A stretch of DNA of 64,000 bases from Halomarinibacterium sp041392205 (GTDB lineage Bacteria; Bacteroidota; Bacteroidia; Flavobacteriales; Flavobacteriaceae), in NCBI GenBank assembly GCA_041392205.1, contig JAWKMO010000003.1, positions 124,001 through 188,000 of the forward strand, in the 5' to 3' direction. A model generated the notes under the pieces. That model did not search any database, was not told where the DNA came from, and was given only the letters and a program-made list of their open reading frames with translations. The position numbers were made by a program, and so were the translations under genes. Below are positions 1 to 8,464 of this stretch, piece after piece (position 1 is the first letter of the stretch; each line of letters starts with the position of its first letter).

Positions 1-1531
1 TAGGTTCTTGCGGTTCTTCATTTTGAAAAAGAGTTAAAAAAGCGCTTCCTATATTTTCAATAATATCACTGGCTACTAAAGCTTCAAATCCTTTTTCCTG
101 AGAAACAATATTACCTGAGCTTCCGTGCAAATACACCCCAAAAACAGAGGCCATTAAAGGGTCATACCCTTGCGAAAGCAACCCAGTAATTATGCCGCTT
201 AACACATCGCCACTACCCGCAGTTGCCATTCCTGGATTTCCAGTTGTATTAACATAAAGATGATTGCCATTTACCACCATTGTATGAGCGCCCTTAATAA
301 TTACTAGTAGCTCATGCTTTATTGAAAAATCTTTTGCCTTTTCAATCTTGTCAAAGTCACTTTCCCAATTCCCTAAAAGCCTTCTTAATTCCCCCTCATG
401 AGGAGTTAGGATGCTTTGCTTGGGAAGTAATTTCAATAAAGAGGTGTCTTTTGCTATAAGGTTTATGGCATCGGCATCAATTACAAAAAGAGAGTCTTTC
501 TTTTCTGAAAAGAGTTTTTTTAAAGCTTTTTGAGTTTCAGAATGTTGTCCCATTCCCATTCCTACTGCAATGACTGAGGGTTCAAAATCTATGGCAAACG
601 AGGCAATAAAATCTTCGGAAAGATCTGAAACAGTCATAATTTCTGGGACCGAGGTTTGCAAAATAGCATTTCCACAGTTTGGAATATAAGCGGTAACCAA
701 CCCTGCCCCTATTTTTAGGGTTGCTTTAGAGGTTAGTGTAACGGCTCCAATTTTGCCTTTGCTACCTCCTACTACCAAGGCATGTCCATAAATCCCTTTG
801 TGAGAAAATTTTTCACGTTGTTTGTAAAAGCGTTGGGCCTGAGGCTTGTAAATAAGTTGTGCTAAAGGGGGTGTTGTCATTAAATATTCTGGGTCCAATC
901 CAATATCTAATACTTCAAAATAGGGAACAAATATTCCTGTTTCGGGTAAAAAGAACGTAAATTTTGGAGCTTGAAATGTTAGGGTATGATTTGCCTTTAT
1001 AACAGCTTCCGAATCTAATAAAGGGGCATTGGCCGAAAGTCCGCTGGGGATGTCTATAGAAAGTCGAAAGGCTTTTTGTGCATTCAAATACTGAATCAGT
1101 TTCTTTACCCACCCTTCGGGTGCACGGTTTAACCCAATTCCAAACAAACAATCCACAATAATATCCTCTGGGTGTATTTCTGGAAAATCTTCTTCCGAAG
1201 TCATTAAAATCGGCCATTTCATGGTAACGTTTTTTATGTTGTCGTAATTTATTAGGAAACATTTTGACCGTTTATCTGTAAAATTTGCGATATAAGTGCT
1301 TACTTTATAGCCCCTTTCCATGAGGAGTCTTCCAAGTGCTAATCCGTCGCCTCCATTATTGCCAATGCCACAAAAAATATGAATGGGAACCTGTGCGCCT
1401 TGCATTCGTTGGTGTAACCAATGAAAGATTTGCGTGGCCGCACGTTCCATTAAATCCACGGAGGTAATTCCTTGTTTCTTGGTCGTAATTTCATCGGCTT
1501 TGTAAAGTTGTTCAGCAGAAAATATTTTCAT
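1..1531 (-). CDS. nnr: Bifunctional NAD(P)H-hydrate epimerase / ADP-dependent dehydratase (partial)
   Basis: Repairs damaged nicotinamide cofactors: the N-terminal YjeF_N half epimerises NAD(P)HX and the C-terminal half dehydrates S-NAD(P)HX using ADP. I translated the minus strand from the ATG at 1529-1531 (MKIFSAEQLYKADEITTKKQ) and it stays open for about 510 codons to the window edge. The epimerase motif FCGIGNNGGDGLALGR lies near residues 60-75. The dehydratase motifs VVGGSKGKIGA and GNPGMATAGSGDVLSGI lie in the second half. Family members are about 500 residues long, so only a few C-terminal residues should be missing beyond base 1. It is divergent from gcvT across about 100 bp. Two-domain fusions of this kind are normal in bacteria. 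The family assignment is secure; no clear -7 element was seen for it. Confidence 0.93.
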   Translation of the reverse strand, partial: MKIFSAEQLYKADEITTKKQGITSVDLMERAATQIFHWLHQRMQGAQVPIHIFCGIGNNGGDGLALGRLLMERGYKVSTYIANFTDKRSKCFLINYDNIKNVTMKWPILMTSEEDFPEIHPEDIIVDCLFGIGLNRAPEGWVKKLIQYLNAQKAFRLSIDIPSGLSANAPLLDSEAVIKANHTLTFQAPKFTFFLPETGIFVPYFEVLDIGLDPEYLMTTPPLAQLIYKPQAQRFYKQREKFSHKGIYGHALVVGGSKGKIGAVTLTSKATLKIGAGLVTAYIPNCGNAILQTSVPEIMTVSDLSEDFIASFAIDFEPSVIAVGMGMGQHSETQKALKKLFSEKKDSLFVIDADAINLIAKDTSLLKLLPKQSILTPHEGELRRLLGNWESDFDKIEKAKDFSIKHELLVIIKGAHTMVVNGNHLYVNTTGNPGMATAGSGDVLSGIITGLLSQGYDPLMASVFGVYLHGSSGNIVSQEKGFEALVASDIIENIGSAFLTLFQNEEPQEP

Positions 1532-1609
1532 TCAGAAATTTTTATGCAAGTTACTACGCTTGTTGAAAACAATCAAACAAATTAGGCGTTCCCTTTTTTA
1601 GAGAATAGT

Positions 1610-1617
1610 TACATTTG
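1610..1617 (+). promoter_or_regulatory. Bacteroidota -7 promoter element for gcvT
   Basis: The sequence TACATTTG matches the Bacteroidota consensus TAnnTTTG and sits 16 bp before the gcvT ATG at 1634. No good TTTG-type -33 element lies about 19 bp upstream, so this rests on the -7 match and its position. Confidence 0.5.
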
Positions 1618-1633
1618 CCAAAATTTTTAATCG

Positions 1634-2719
1634 ATGAAAAATACTGCGTTAACTCATGTTCACGAAAAGTTAGGCGCCAAAATGGTTCCATTTGCGGGAT
1701 ATACTATGCCTGTTTCTTATGAAGGCGTTACTGCCGAACACGAAACCGTACGAAACGGCGTGGGTGTTTTTGATGTATCTCACATGGGCGAATTTTTGGT
1801 GACAGGTCCTTATGCTTTGGATTTAATTCAGAAGGTTACCAGTAACGATGCTTCAAAATTGGTAGATTATCAAGCTCAATATAGCTGTTTACCTAACGAA
1901 ACTGGAGGAATTGTCGACGACTTAATTATTTATCGTATCAACGCAGAAAAATGGGTGCTAGTGGTAAATGCATCCAATATTGAAAAAGATTGGAATTGGA
2001 TTAACAAGCATAATACCATGGGAGCCGAACTAAGGAATCTTTCAGATGATTTTTCATTGCTCGCCATTCAAGGCCCTAAAGCAGTAGCAGCCATGCAATC
2101 CCTTACCAGTATAAATTTAAGTGCCATTCCATTTTATCATTTTAAAGTAGCCGATTTTGCTGGAATTGAAAATGTTATGATTAGTGCTACGGGATATACA
2201 GGAAGTGGTGGGTTTGAAATCTATTGTAAAAATAGTGAGGTGGAACAGGTTTGGAACAAAGTCTTTGAGGCAGGTGCCCCTTTTGGAATTAAACCCATAG
2301 GATTAGCGGCAAGAGATACACTTCGATTAGAAATGGGATATTGTCTTTACGGTAACGACATCGATGATACTACGTCTCCCATAGAAGCAGGTTTAGGCTG
2401 GATTACAAAATTTACCAAAGAATTTATCAATTCAAAAAACCTTCAAAAAGAAAAAGAAGTAGGCCCCAAAAGAAGACTAATTGCTTTTGAACTAGATGAA
2501 AGAGGCATCCCAAGACAAGGCTACGATATTGTAGATGGTGATGGAAATGTTATAGGAACTGTTACCAGTGGTACCATGTCGCCTACCTTACAAAAAGGAG
2601 TGGGAATGGGTTATGTATTAAGTGCTTTTAAAGAGCTAGGTACCCAGATTTTTATTCAAATTAGAAAAAATACCATTCCGGCGACAGTGGTAAAATTGCC
2701 TTTTTACAAACCACAATAG
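1634..2719 (+). CDS. gcvT: Glycine cleavage system T protein (aminomethyltransferase)
   Basis: Transfers the methylene group from the aminomethyl-lipoyl H protein to tetrahydrofolate, releasing ammonia, in the glycine cleavage complex. The 361-residue length is normal. Typical GcvT motifs are GVGVFDVSHMGEF (about residues 42-54), the folate-site region ATGYTGSGGFEIY (about 184-196), and ARDTLRLEMGYCLYGNDID followed by SPIEAGLGW. The C-terminal barrel GTVTSGTMSPTLQKGVGMGYV is present. The start at 1634 follows a good -7 element. The next genes (SDR-like, phhB) follow on the same strand with 24- and 2-bp gaps, so they may be co-transcribed. The P and H proteins are not in the window. Confidence 0.97.
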   Translation: MKNTALTHVHEKLGAKMVPFAGYTMPVSYEGVTAEHETVRNGVGVFDVSHMGEFLVTGPYALDLIQKVTSNDASKLVDYQAQYSCLPNETGGIVDDLIIYRINAEKWVLVVNASNIEKDWNWINKHNTMGAELRNLSDDFSLLAIQGPKAVAAMQSLTSINLSAIPFYHFKVADFAGIENVMISATGYTGSGGFEIYCKNSEVEQVWNKVFEAGAPFGIKPIGLAARDTLRLEMGYCLYGNDIDDTTSPIEAGLGWITKFTKEFINSKNLQKEKEVGPKRRLIAFELDERGIPRQGYDIVDGDGNVIGTVTSGTMSPTLQKGVGMGYVLSAFKELGTQIFIQIRKNTIPATVVKLPFYKPQ

Positions 2720-2743
2720 CATAGAGAAAACGCCGAAGGATTT

Positions 2744-3589
2744 ATGACGCATCGAATTCTTATTTTAGGAGCCAGTGGTTTTATTGGCAATACCTTTTAT
2801 AAAGAGCTTTTGCCCTATTACGATACTTTTGGCACGTATGCTTCGCAAGAAACATTATATGCCGAAAACCAAGTGTTTTTCAAGTGTATTGTAGAAGAAA
2901 ATACCATTTCCAAAATCCTACAAAAAGTTCAACCTACAATTATTATTTCAGCCCTTAAAGGGGAAGCCAAAGCACTAGGCAAGACCCACCAAATTTTATG
3001 TGATTTTGTTTCAAAAACAAAAAGTAAACTTTTGTACATCTCTTCTGCAGCGGTATTTGATGGTAAAGGCGATTTTCCTTCTTTTGAAAAAGAGGCTCCC
3101 TTGCCCGAAAGCTACCTTGGTAAATTACACTATTCTATAGAAAAAATTGTGAAACAATTGCCTAAAGACCAATGGGCTATTGTTAGATTACCCTTAGTTT
3201 TAGGGGTTAACGCCCCTATTCTGATTCAATTGAAGCAAGCCGCTAAGCACCACGCAGCGTTTGAAGTATTTCCCAATTTAATCATAAGTGCCACCACTCA
3301 AAATAAAATGGCACAACAACTCCATTATATTATTAATCAGGATTTAAAAGGGATTTTTCATTTGGCTAGTGAAGATGTGATGCATCACGATGAACTTTTT
3401 AAAGAAATTTCAGAAAAGATAAGTCATAAAAAGCCTATCTTTAAAAAAGTTTACAGCAGTAATGAAGATCGGTTTCTGGCTATTTTACCTAAGCAAAATA
3501 GCCTTCCTAAGAACTATCAAATTACCTTAGAGGAGGTAATTGCAGAATGCACTTTAAAAGATGAAATCACCACATTAAAAATGCAATAA
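2744..3589 (+). CDS. NAD-dependent epimerase / dTDP-4-dehydrorhamnose reductase-like SDR
   Basis: An atypical short-chain dehydrogenase of 281 residues. The nucleotide-binding glycine motif ILGASGFIGNTFY (about residues 7-19) opens a Rossmann fold. LLYISSAAVFDGKG (about 95-108) and a YxxxK-like YLGKLHYSIEK match the RmlD/extended SDR layout. The substrate cannot be named. The neighbours are gcvT upstream and the pterin dehydratase 2 bp downstream, so a single transcript is likely, but no pathway links the three clearly. No nucleotide-sugar cluster is nearby, so a role in rhamnose synthesis is unlikely despite the fold. Confidence 0.75.
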   Translation: MTHRILILGASGFIGNTFYKELLPYYDTFGTYASQETLYAENQVFFKCIVEENTISKILQKVQPTIIISALKGEAKALGKTHQILCDFVSKTKSKLLYISSAAVFDGKGDFPSFEKEAPLPESYLGKLHYSIEKIVKQLPKDQWAIVRLPLVLGVNAPILIQLKQAAKHHAAFEVFPNLIISATTQNKMAQQLHYIINQDLKGIFHLASEDVMHHDELFKEISEKISHKKPIFKKVYSSNEDRFLAILPKQNSLPKNYQITLEEVIAECTLKDEITTLKMQ

Positions 3590-3591
3590 TC

Positions 3592-3873
3592 ATGAAAGCA
3601 CTTACCGAACTTCAAATACGTGCCCAATTAAAAGAGCTCAACGATTGGGAATATGCAAATAATGCTTTACAAACGTCTTTTGAGTTTTCAAATTTTAAGG
3701 ATACTTTTTCATTTATGACCCGTATCGCTTTTGAAGCCGAAAAAATGGACCATCACCCCAATTGGGCAAATACTTACAATTATTTGGAAATTAGTCTTTC
3801 TACACACAGTGTATCGGGTGTTACCGAAAAAGATTTTCAATTAGCAAAAATTATTGATTCGTTAGCCGAATAA
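3592..3873 (+). CDS. phhB: Pterin-4a-carbinolamine dehydratase
   Basis: Dehydrates 4a-hydroxytetrahydrobiopterin formed by aromatic amino acid hydroxylases, recycling the cofactor. At 93 residues it has the usual family size. The family active-site region is visible as EAEKMDHHPNWANTYNYLEI (about residues 41-60), containing the HHP triad, and a later THSVSGVTEKDFQLA carries the conserved late His and Asp region. The start is 2 bp after the preceding stop, which suggests translational coupling. No phenylalanine hydroxylase gene lies in this window. Confidence 0.9.
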   Translation: MKALTELQIRAQLKELNDWEYANNALQTSFEFSNFKDTFSFMTRIAFEAEKMDHHPNWANTYNYLEISLSTHSVSGVTEKDFQLAKIIDSLAE

Positions 3874-3902
3874 TTTTAGTATTTTTCCGCTAACGTTATT
3901 AA

Positions 3903-5963
3903 ATGAATCGAATTTTTACCTTTCTTTTTATAATTTTTTCTTCCTTCTCCTTTTCTCAAGAGGAGGAACCTATTTTTTTTTGCCAACAGATTGAAAAACT
4001 AAACCAAATTATTGCCCAAGAGCATTTTAGCCCAAAACCGATAGATGATAGTCTATCGGTTGGTGTTTATACCTTGTTTTTAAAAAATTTGAATGAACAA
4101 TATTGGTTTTTTCATAAAGAAGACATGGAATTATTTGAAAAGGATAAATTCCAATTGGATACGTATTTTCTGGAAAAAAATTGCACTTTTATAAATCCCT
4201 ATATTTCTATTTATTCCAAAAGAATTACCCAAACAATAGCCTATTTAGAAACCTTAAAAAACGAACCCCTACATTACCAAGGTACCGACACTATAAATTT
4301 TTCAGATCGTCCTAAAGAACGTTATTTTAAAGACTTAAAAGATTCTCAAAAATCGTGGAACAAAAAAGTTCGTTTTAAAATACTTTCAAAACTTATTGAG
4401 GAAGATACTTTATTAAGCACTCTAGAGACCAACTTCATCAAGCTGGAAAGTGACTTGAAGGACAAAGTAATTAATGACCAAATATGTTTATTGAATGAAA
4501 TTTTAAACCAAGAGGGAGGTGTTGATCGTTTTATTAAAGAAACTTTTTTAAATGCCATTGCAAATTATCAAGACCCAAATACCCAGTTTTTTAATTCATC
4601 AGATAAAGACTATTTTGACACTTCCCTTTCTGCAAACCAGTTAAGCTTTGGTGTGTATTCCGATAAAAATAAATCGGGAGAAATCGAGATTATTTATATT
4701 GCACCTGGCAGTGTTGCCCACAAAGACGGAACCCTAGAAGAAGGAGATATTATAAAAAATCTTTTTTCCGTGTCTACGCAATACAATCTAGATACCTTCT
4801 GTATCTCTAACAATGATATTGCATATTTTTTGAATGATTCAAAAAATAAACAAGTGGCTTTTAAAATAAAGAAAAAAGATGGCGCCATAAAAGAAGTACA
4901 ACTTACTAAAGGACTCATAAAATCTCCCGAAAACCTAACTCGAGGGTATGTTATTAAAGGAGCAAAAAATATGGGCTACATAAACATCCCTTCTTTTTAT
5001 ACCGATTTAGAATCGCCCAACGGGCTTGGAGTGGCAAACGATGTTGCCAAAGAACTTTATAAATTAGAAAAGGAAAATATTAGCGGACTTATCATAGATC
5101 TTCGATTTAATGGCGGAGGCTCTATTAAAGAAGTAGCCGATCTTACAGGAATGTTTATTAATAGAGGGCCCATTTCTATTTTTAAAGGAAGAAACAATGA
5201 AACTTTCACCTATAAAGACAACACCAAAGGGGCTTTATTTACAAAACCCATTGTCATTATAATGAATGCATTTTCGGCCTCCGCATCCGAATTTTTTGCA
5301 GCAGCCATGCAGGATTATGGCAGGGCAATTGTTGTGGGAGCACCCAGTTTTGGAAAGGCGAGCTCTCAAGTTATTTTACCCCTTAGCCATGCTGTTAATA
5401 TGGGGTATTGTAAAATTACCATTCAGCGATTTTACCGCATTAATGGAAACACAAACCAAACCACTGGGGTCATCCCCGATGTTATTTTTCCTAGTCTTTA
5501 CGATGATATTGAAGTTAGAGAAAAATATTTAGATTACGTACTTCCTAATGACACAATTGCGGTAGCAGTTCCGTATAAAAAGTCACAAATTAAATGGCTA
5601 GACGACATTGTAAAGAATAGTAATGAAAGGGTAAGTAATAATGTGCATTTTAATTTTATTAAGCAAACGAACCAAAGAATACGAAAGGAGTATTTTGATA
5701 TCGATAGAGGGTATCCTCTTACGTTAAAAAACGTATATGAGGACATTACCAATTACAATTCGATTTGGTCGCAAATGAACACCCACTTTGAGAACAAAAA
5801 CACCCATATTGAAGCGGCCAACACAAAAGCGGTTGAAGCCCTTATACAATATAATGAAGATGAAAAAACAGTAAATAGGGATATTCTTAAAAACATTGCT
5901 GAAGATATTTTTATAGAAGAAGCCTTTACTATTTTAATAGATTATTTAAATTATAATCGCTAG
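3903..5963 (+). CDS. Carboxy-terminal processing protease, S41 family (Prc/Tsp-like)
   Basis: An exported serine protease expected to trim or degrade envelope proteins from their C-termini. The 686 residues match the long Prc/Tsp form. The N-terminus is a signal peptide (hydrophobic to about residue 18, then SQEEEP). A helical domain covers about 30-230, followed by a PDZ domain (about 245-335, with APGSVAHKDGTLEEGD). The peptidase domain holds the Ser-Lys dyad: NAFSASASEFFAAAMQ gives Ser460 and VVGAPSFGKASS gives Lys485. This is the same 25-residue spacing as Ser430/Lys455 of E. coli Prc. The C-terminal tail is helical. The next gene, an exported helical protein, starts 41 bp downstream and could be a partner, which is only inference. 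Confidence 0.93.
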   Translation: MNRIFTFLFIIFSSFSFSQEEEPIFFCQQIEKLNQIIAQEHFSPKPIDDSLSVGVYTLFLKNLNEQYWFFHKEDMELFEKDKFQLDTYFLEKNCTFINPYISIYSKRITQTIAYLETLKNEPLHYQGTDTINFSDRPKERYFKDLKDSQKSWNKKVRFKILSKLIEEDTLLSTLETNFIKLESDLKDKVINDQICLLNEILNQEGGVDRFIKETFLNAIANYQDPNTQFFNSSDKDYFDTSLSANQLSFGVYSDKNKSGEIEIIYIAPGSVAHKDGTLEEGDIIKNLFSVSTQYNLDTFCISNNDIAYFLNDSKNKQVAFKIKKKDGAIKEVQLTKGLIKSPENLTRGYVIKGAKNMGYINIPSFYTDLESPNGLGVANDVAKELYKLEKENISGLIIDLRFNGGGSIKEVADLTGMFINRGPISIFKGRNNETFTYKDNTKGALFTKPIVIIMNAFSASASEFFAAAMQDYGRAIVVGAPSFGKASSQVILPLSHAVNMGYCKITIQRFYRINGNTNQTTGVIPDVIFPSLYDDIEVREKYLDYVLPNDTIAVAVPYKKSQIKWLDDIVKNSNERVSNNVHFNFIKQTNQRIRKEYFDIDRGYPLTLKNVYEDITNYNSIWSQMNTHFENKNTHIEAANTKAVEALIQYNEDEKTVNRDILKNIAEDIFIEEAFTILIDYLNYNR

Positions 5964-6004
5964 TGTAAAAGATGAAATATCCTTTGTTAAAATAATCCAT
6001 CCCA

Positions 6005-7039
6005 ATGAAAAAAAGACTGTTATTAATTGCATGCTGCTACATTATTTCAAACCATGTTGCTTCCTCCCAAACGTTTAATGATCCCGTTGCCTATCTAGAA
6101 TTTGTTGCTAATGAACAAAATAACATTACTAAAACTATGTGGCAATACACCAAGGCAATAGCCCATAGTAAAAGTGATCGAACCATAGAAAACAAAAGAA
6201 ATACCGTCATTAAATCGTTGCAACGCGCCATTGCTAAAATTGAAAAAGCAGAAAGTTTTAATAACGATTATTTTAAAGAGAAAGTACTCGATAATTTAAA
6301 ACTGAATGAAAGCCTAATGAAAAATGAGTATGAAAAAATTATCGATATGAAAGAAGTGGCAGAGCAATCTTACGATGCTATGGAAGCGTATGTATTGGCT
6401 AGAGAAATGGCTGATAAAAAAATGACAGAAGCACAACAAATTTACGAAGCAAATTATATTGCCTATGCTGCAAGGCATCAAATAAAGTTACTGGAAAGTG
6501 AAACAGACCTTGGTAAGAAAATGGAGATTTCGAGTAAGGTGTTCGATTATTACAACAAAATGTATCTGGCATTTTTTAAAGTATATATTAACGAAATTTA
6601 TCTTTTCGATGCCATTGAACGAAACGATATAAGTGCGATGCAACAAAATGCAAATGCTTTAAGCGAAGCGGCAAAAGAAGGAAAAGATAGTCTTTCTAAT
6701 ATAGAATTGTATAAAAATGATACTTCTATCTTACAAGCAACCCATAAAGCATTCGATTTTTTTATTGAAGAAGCCAATGACAAAATGCCTATTCTAATAG
6801 ACTTTTTGGTAAAAAATTCAGATTTTGAAACCCTCCAACAAACCTTAGAAAATACCCCCGAACGAAAAAGAAGTAAAGAACAAATTGACGACTACAATAA
6901 TAAAGTTAAAGACATCAACAAAGCGGTTAAAGTTTATAACGAGACCAATGAAATTTTAAATAAAAAAAGACAAGAAGTCATGAATGACTTAAGTATAGCT
7001 AATCAAAAATTTTTAGGAAAACATATTCCAAATGACTAA
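6005..7039 (+). CDS. Exported helical protein, LIC11966-like surface protein family (tentative)
   Basis: A 344-residue protein with a clear signal peptide (MKKRLLLIACCYIIS..., probable cleavage after HVASS). The mature part is almost entirely charged amphipathic helix, with TMWQYTKAIAHSKSDRTIENK near the start and long Lys/Glu/Asn-rich helices after it. No catalytic motif is visible. The opening residues (F-N-D-P-V-x-Y-x-x-F followed by QNxITKxMWxY) resemble a group of flavobacterial proteins I recall as the LIC11966 surface family; this is from memory and not checked. It sits 41 bp behind the Prc-like protease on the same strand. The function is unknown. Confidence 0.65.
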   Translation: MKKRLLLIACCYIISNHVASSQTFNDPVAYLEFVANEQNNITKTMWQYTKAIAHSKSDRTIENKRNTVIKSLQRAIAKIEKAESFNNDYFKEKVLDNLKLNESLMKNEYEKIIDMKEVAEQSYDAMEAYVLAREMADKKMTEAQQIYEANYIAYAARHQIKLLESETDLGKKMEISSKVFDYYNKMYLAFFKVYINEIYLFDAIERNDISAMQQNANALSEAAKEGKDSLSNIELYKNDTSILQATHKAFDFFIEEANDKMPILIDFLVKNSDFETLQQTLENTPERKRSKEQIDDYNNKVKDINKAVKVYNETNEILNKKRQEVMNDLSIANQKFLGKHIPND

Positions 7040-7049
7040 AGGATTTCTG

Positions 7050-7057
7050 TAAATTTG
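7050..7057 (+). promoter_or_regulatory. Bacteroidota -7 promoter element for yebC
   Basis: TAAATTTG matches TAnnTTTG and lies 19 bp before the ATG at 7077. The -33 region is weak. Confidence 0.5.
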
Positions 7058-7076
7058 CACTCAAAATTTTTAATGT

Positions 7077-7793
7077 ATGGGAAGAGCTTTTGAATTTAGA
7101 AAAGCAAGAAAAATGAAGCGATGGTCTGCTATGTCCAAAGCTTTTACACGTATTGGTAAAGATATTGTTATGGCAGTAAAAGAAGGAGGTCCAGATCCCG
7201 ATGGAAATTCCCGTTTACGTGCCGTTATCCAAAATGCAAAGGCAGTTAATATGCCTAAAGACAATATCGAACGTGCCATAAAACGTGCCTCAGATAAAAA
7301 CCAGGGGGATTTTAAAGAAGTTCTATTTGAAGGATATGCCCCACACGGTATTGCTATTTTAGTAGAAACGGCTACCGATAATAACACTCGTACTGTTGCT
7401 AATATTCGCTCCTATTTCAATAAATGCGATGGAAGTTTAGGCACCAGTGGTTCAGTTTCATTTATGTTTGACCACGTTTGTAATTTTAGGATTCACGCCG
7501 AAGGAATGGACATGGAAGAACTAGAACTTGAGTTAATTGATTTTGGTGTTGAGGAAATTTTTGAAGATGAAGATGGCATGTTAATTTATGCGCCTTTTGA
7601 AAGCTTTGGAGCCATTCAAAGCTATTTGGAAGAAAACAAAATAGAAATTTTATCTTCCGGATTTGAACGAATCCCACAGGTAACAAAAACCCTTACCGAA
7701 GAACAAGTTGCCGATGTGGAAAAGCTATTAGAAAAAATTGAAGAAGATGATGATGTACAAAACGTGTATCACACGATGAATGAGGGGGAATAA
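7077..7793 (+). CDS. YebC/PmpR-family (TACO1) protein
   Basis: A widely conserved cytosolic family described as DNA-binding regulators and, for TACO1 and some YebC proteins, as ribosome-associated translation factors. The 238 residues carry the family signature MGRAFEFRKARKMKRWSAM at the N-terminus, then GGPDPDGNSRLRAVIQNAKAVNMPKDNIERAIKRA (about residues 38-72). The acidic C-terminal domain contains GVEEIFEDEDGMLIYA. The start matches the family start exactly. It stands alone with its own -7 element and converges with the acyltransferase downstream. Which of the family's two proposed roles applies cannot be told here. Confidence 0.92.
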   Translation: MGRAFEFRKARKMKRWSAMSKAFTRIGKDIVMAVKEGGPDPDGNSRLRAVIQNAKAVNMPKDNIERAIKRASDKNQGDFKEVLFEGYAPHGIAILVETATDNNTRTVANIRSYFNKCDGSLGTSGSVSFMFDHVCNFRIHAEGMDMEELELELIDFGVEEIFEDEDGMLIYAPFESFGAIQSYLEENKIEILSSGFERIPQVTKTLTEEQVADVEKLLEKIEEDDDVQNVYHTMNEGE

Positions 7794-7825
7794 ATTTTAA
7801 CTTTTATTATTTTAAAACAATAAGT

Positions 7826-7893
7826 CATTGTCGAAACAAACAATACCGACAATGGAGCTATTTATTTTATATTACTGAAGTTGAAATAAATAG
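7826..7893. terminator. Two hairpins between convergent genes
   Basis: An 8-bp inverted repeat, cattgtcg (7826-7833) with cgacaatg (7847-7854), is followed by a 10-bp AT-rich repeat, ctatttattt (7858-7867) with aaataaatag (7884-7893). They lie between the 3' ends of the YebC gene and the acyltransferase gene. Neither has a strong T-run, so termination is probable from context but not proven. Confidence 0.4.
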
Positions 7894-7922
7894 AATAAAG
7901 CTCTCAAAAAGCTAAAAAAGAT

Positions 7923-8450
7923 TTAATACTTCTTTCCAACCACTCCTTCAAAAAATTTTCGAAGTTCTTCTAAATCGTTTTCAATATCCCCACTTATGTA
8001 AAAGGGGTTCCCAACTTTTACAGTTTTGGTCCCATAATCAAAAGCCACAGGAATAATAGGAACATTGGCTTCTTTGGCTATATAATAAAAGCCGGTTTTC
8101 CACTTGGCTACTTTTTTCCTTGTGCCCTCGGGTGCCATCGCAAGTCGAAACTCTTCCTTCATTTGGAATATTTTAGCAATTGCCTCTACCTTGTTTTGCC
8201 CAGAAGTTCTATCCAGTGGGGTTCCTCCAGTCCATCTAAAGTAATACGATAAAGGCCAGGTAAATAGCTCTTTTTTTCCTAACCAATTAATTGGAGTTTG
8301 TAGTGCTTTCCTAGCATATAAACCCACAAAAAAATCATGCCAACTTGTGTGAGGGACTACAATAATTACCGATTTCTTGATGTCTTGATTAAAGCTCCCT
8401 TTAATTTTCCACCCAAGAATGTTTTTAAAAATATAGTTAGATAAACCCAT
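7923..8450 (-). CDS. 1-acyl-sn-glycerol-3-phosphate acyltransferase family protein (PlsC-like)
   Basis: Transfers acyl chains to a lysophospholipid-type acceptor at the inner membrane. At 175 residues it is a short family member. The catalytic HxxxxD motif is HTSWHD (about residues 34-39) and the second motif is the APEGTRKK block (about 108-115). It starts 14 bp after the KdsB fusion gene on the same strand, so the two are probably co-transcribed. That context fits a lipid A or membrane lipid role. The short length and the HTSWHDFF motif set it apart from the main PlsC of the cell, so the acceptor lipid is unknown. Confidence 0.85.
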   Translation of the reverse strand: MGLSNYIFKNILGWKIKGSFNQDIKKSVIIVVPHTSWHDFFVGLYARKALQTPINWLGKKELFTWPLSYYFRWTGGTPLDRTSGQNKVEAIAKIFQMKEEFRLAMAPEGTRKKVAKWKTGFYYIAKEANVPIIPVAFDYGTKTVKVGNPFYISGDIENDLEELRKFFEGVVGKKY

Positions 8451-8464
8451 TTGGGGCTAATTTA

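Noticed and set aside
915..1262. Open reading frame of 115 codons on the minus strand within the first gene
   Set aside because: It lies inside the NAD(P)HX repair enzyme in another frame, and its Arg/Cys/Ser-rich translation has no domain pattern. The real frame on the same strand is the longer one from 1531.
5266..5532. 88-codon open frame on the plus strand inside the S41 protease gene
   Set aside because: It is a shifted reading through the conserved active-site region; the true frame keeps the Ser-Lys dyad.
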